A DNA stretch of 7,351 bases from Clostridia bacterium (lineage in GTDB: Bacteria; Bacillota; UBA994; PWPR01), in contig PWPR01000005.1 of NCBI GenBank assembly GCA_003557085.1, positions 1 through 7,351 on the forward strand, given 5' to 3'. The position numbers and the translations under genes are program-made. This document shows, in pieces, positions 5,704-7,351 of this stretch (position 1 is its first letter; each line of letters opens with the position of its first letter). Below the pieces are notes generated by a model. It was not told the DNA's origin, made no database searches, and was given only the letters and a program-made list of their open reading frames with translations.

Positions 5704-6963
5704 ATGAGAATAAGTAAGATGATTTTAAATATTTTAGTAGCAATTATGATTGGTATTTTCACAGGTGTTGTAGCATATACTTTTAATGCTATAATTACTG
5801 GTTTTGTAAGCTTAGCTAACTTAGTATTAATAAATAACTCTATATTCTATTTAATATTTCCAATAATAGCATCAATTATTGCTTATTTTCTTTATGTTTT
5901 ATACTTAAAAGACAATGATTCTGGTTTAGGAATAGTTCAAGTACTAGTAGAGCTTGAAAGAATCCAGACTTTTTTAATGAAACCTATCTCAGTTATTGTT
6001 CATGTATTAGGAGCTTTAACTACTTTGATCTTGGGTTTGTCTGCAGGGAGATTTGGCCCAGTTGTACATCTAGGTTCTGCAATTGGTTCTAATATTGGAT
6101 ATTACTTTAACTCTGATGAAGATAGGATTAGGATGTATATTGGATGTAGCGCAGCAGCAGCGATTGCTGCAGTATTTAACATGCCTTTATTTGGTGCTGT
6201 ATTTGTACTTGAGGTTTTATACAAAAAGCAGTTTTTTGACTTTTTTTCACCAATACTTATATCTAGCTTAACAGCTAATATTTTAAGTAATCTGCTAGGT
6301 AATAATGGTATTCCAAGGCTTGATCTAGTATATGTTTACGAGTTTTCTTTAAGTAGTTTAGGAGTTTATCTTATATTTGGCTTACTAATAGGGCTTATTT
6401 CTATTGCATACATAGAATCTATTGAACGATTTACTACTTTGTTTAATAAATACAAGAAAAGTGGCTTAAGGTATTTCATTGGGGGTATAACGATAGGCAT
6501 AATTGCTCTTATTTTCCCTCTCAATTTTGAAATCCATTCAAATACTACGTTTAATGCTTTAATTGGTAATTACGGAGTTAAAACACTTTTACTGATAGCG
6601 AGTATTAAGTTAATTAGTACTGGCATTACCTTAGGTAGTGGTTTTATAGGCGGGAACTTCTATCCAGGAATAACAGTTGGAGCTTCTTTCGGTATAGCTT
6701 ATGGGAAAATATTATCTAATTTAACAAATAACTCTATCAGTGTACCTGCTTTTGGTGCCCTTGGAATAGGAGGAATGATAGGGGGATATTTCAATGCCCC
6801 GATATCTGGAATTATTCTAGCCTTAGAATATGCTAATAGCTTTAGCTTGGTCATGCCTGCTATTTTTGTTACTGCAATTTCTGTAACTACCGTATATTAT
6901 TTATATGGGAAAGATATCTTTACTAAAACATATATAAAAATTTTATCACAGCTGCATGGATAA
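5704..6963 (+). CDS. ClC-family anion transporter lacking both key glutamates, channel-like
   Basis: This 419-residue protein is a full-length prokaryotic ClC (voltage-gated chloride channel family) without CBS domains. By-eye alignment to E. coli ClC-ec1 places the first filter motif at NDSGLG (71-76), with serine S73 kept. GRFGPVVH is at 115-122. NMPLFGAVFVLEV (159-171) and GGNFYPG (316-322) follow, then APISGIILALE (365-375) and GKDIF (402-406). In ClC-ec1 the gating glutamate E148 lies in GREGP; here the residue is F117. The internal proton glutamate E203 corresponds to V171. Y445 corresponds to F406. Family members lacking these glutamates tend to be uncoupled channels rather than Cl-/H+ antiporters, so I infer a channel-like anion pathway. 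It starts 16 bases after the antiporter stop and ends in a terminator, so it is the last gene of the operon. Confidence 0.9.
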   Translation: MRISKMILNILVAIMIGIFTGVVAYTFNAIITGFVSLANLVLINNSIFYLIFPIIASIIAYFLYVLYLKDNDSGLGIVQVLVELERIQTFLMKPISVIVHVLGALTTLILGLSAGRFGPVVHLGSAIGSNIGYYFNSDEDRIRMYIGCSAAAAIAAVFNMPLFGAVFVLEVLYKKQFFDFFSPILISSLTANILSNLLGNNGIPRLDLVYVYEFSLSSLGVYLIFGLLIGLISIAYIESIERFTTLFNKYKKSGLRYFIGGITIGIIALIFPLNFEIHSNTTFNALIGNYGVKTLLLIASIKLISTGITLGSGFIGGNFYPGITVGASFGIAYGKILSNLTNNSISVPAFGALGIGGMIGGYFNAPISGIILALEYANSFSLVMPAIFVTAISVTTVYYLYGKDIFTKTYIKILSQLHG

Positions 6964-6991
6964 GCTTAGAGTTAAAACTCTAGGCTTTTTT
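6962..6991 (+). terminator. Strong rho-independent terminator ending the ion-transport operon
   Basis: AAGCTTAGAGT (6962-6972) pairs with ACTCTAGGCTT (6977-6987), with one G-U wobble, across a 4-base loop. Six T residues follow at 6986-6991. The stem begins inside the TAA stop of the ClC gene, so nothing downstream belongs to this operon. Confidence 0.93.
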
Positions 6992-6998
6992 GCTTTAC

Positions 6999-7027
6999 TT
7001 GCATGAAATTATTATTAATTTTATAAT
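6999..7027 (+). promoter_or_regulatory. Candidate promoter P1 upstream of the ABC ATPase
   Basis: TTGCAT (6999-7004) and a perfect TATAAT (7022-7027) are spaced 17 bp apart, right after the terminator. Transcription would begin near 7034, about 100 bases before the ABC ATPase start, with a dyad (7042-7057) just downstream. Confidence 0.5.
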
Positions 7028-7041
7028 AGTAAAAAGAGATT

Positions 7042-7088
7042 ACTTAGTTGTATAAGTGATTGAGCGTATTAAACTCTTACGTATAAGT
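7042..7088. repeat. Two related dyads sharing GTATAAGT, candidate operators
   Basis: GTATAAGT occurs at 7050-7057 and again at 7081-7088. Each copy is the right arm of a short inverted repeat: ACTTA/TAAGT at 7042-7057 and CTTA/TAAG at 7076-7087. The second overlaps the -10 of promoter P2. The paired placement suggests binding of a regulator, but the arms are short and AT-rich. Confidence 0.35.
7060..7087 (+). promoter_or_regulatory. Candidate promoter P2 for the ABC ATPase
   Basis: TTGAGC (7060-7065) and TATAAG (7082-7087) are 16 bp apart, matching consensus at 4 and 5 of 6 positions. The transcript would start near 7094, about 40 bases before the TTG start. Confidence 0.45.
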
Positions 7089-7132
7089 TGCCTATATTGT
7101 TGTTATTTAGTAAAAGAGAAAGGGTGTATAAC

Positions 7133-7351
7133 TTGATAAAAGTCAAAAACTTATATCATTCTTACACAAATGATGATAAGTACGCTGTTAAAAATATCAC
7201 TTTTGACGTTGAAGAAAGAGAAATCTTAGGATTTCTAGGACCTTCTGGAGCTGGAAAATCAACTACCCAAGGTGTTATGACAGGTATATTGCCATTACAA
7301 AAAGGAGAAGTTAAAGTAGGTGAGTTTAATTTAAGTAAAAGAGATAAAACA
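7133..7351 (+). CDS. ABC transporter ATP-binding protein, N-terminal part only
   Basis: The first 73 codons of an ABC ATPase run off the right edge. The sequence begins IKVKNLYHSY, continues with AVKNITFDVEEREILGFLG, and reaches a complete Walker A motif, GPSGAGKST, at 36-44. It is followed by T-G-I-L-P and G-E-V, the usual post-Walker helix and strand. The A-loop aromatic is probably Y11 in the N-terminal strand. Spacing is typical of ABC-2 type exporter ATPases, but the Q-loop, signature and Walker B lie outside the window, so the transported substrate cannot be named. The start is taken as TTG at 7133, with AAAGGG at 7119-7124 spaced 8 bases away. An in-frame GTG at 7124 is less well placed. 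It is a separate transcription unit, after the terminator. Confidence 0.9.
   Translation, partial: MIKVKNLYHSYTNDDKYAVKNITFDVEEREILGFLGPSGAGKSTTQGVMTGILPLQKGEVKVGEFNLSKRDKT

Noticed and set aside
6083..6271. Plus-strand open frame of 62 codons inside the ClC gene
   Set aside because: It is an out-of-frame shadow of the ClC coding region, which has clear family motifs in its own frame.

Overview
This is a low-GC, AT-rich bacterial window with strong AGGAGG-type ribosome binding sites, TTG starts and short rho-independent terminators. It looks like an anaerobic Bacillota (Clostridia-like) chromosome. Genus cannot be fixed from the sequence. The content is dominated by membrane and ion-transport proteins. 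No rRNA, tRNA, CRISPR array or intact mobile element was found.

Layout. (1) Positions 1-160 are intergenic, with a bidirectional-looking hairpin at 24-56 and a minus-strand terminator at 138-158. (2) Positions 157-1831 hold a leftward two-gene operon. It encodes a polytopic DUF1576-type membrane protein with a clear internal duplication, translationally coupled to a 112-residue soluble acidic protein. (3) Positions 1832-1999 are a divergent intergenic region. A near-perfect 9+9 palindrome at 1873-1898 carries one extended -10 per strand. (4) Positions 2000-3388 encode a membrane-anchored phospholipase D / ClsC-like cardiolipin synthase with two intact HKD motifs. (5) Positions 3551-6963 are a tight rightward five-gene operon: three small membrane proteins (60, 116 and 139 aa, the last two homologous to each other), a CPA2-family cation/proton antiporter without an RCK domain, and a ClC-family anion transporter. 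The ClC protein has lost both the gating glutamate and the internal proton glutamate. A strong terminator closes the operon at its stop codon. (6) From 6992 onward there is a promoter region with two candidate promoters and repeated dyads, then the first 73 codons of an ABC transporter ATPase that runs off the window.

How the genes may work together (inference). The five-gene operon reads as one ion-homeostasis module. A K+ or Na+/H+ exchanger is paired with a channel-like anion pathway and a twin pair of small membrane proteins that are unrecognised. The 116-residue protein shares a by-eye pattern with half of the DUF1576 repeat. If that is real, the window holds both a fused and a split version of one membrane fold. 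The cardiolipin-synthase-like gene next door would fit a membrane or osmotic-stress theme, but nothing in the sequence proves a functional link.
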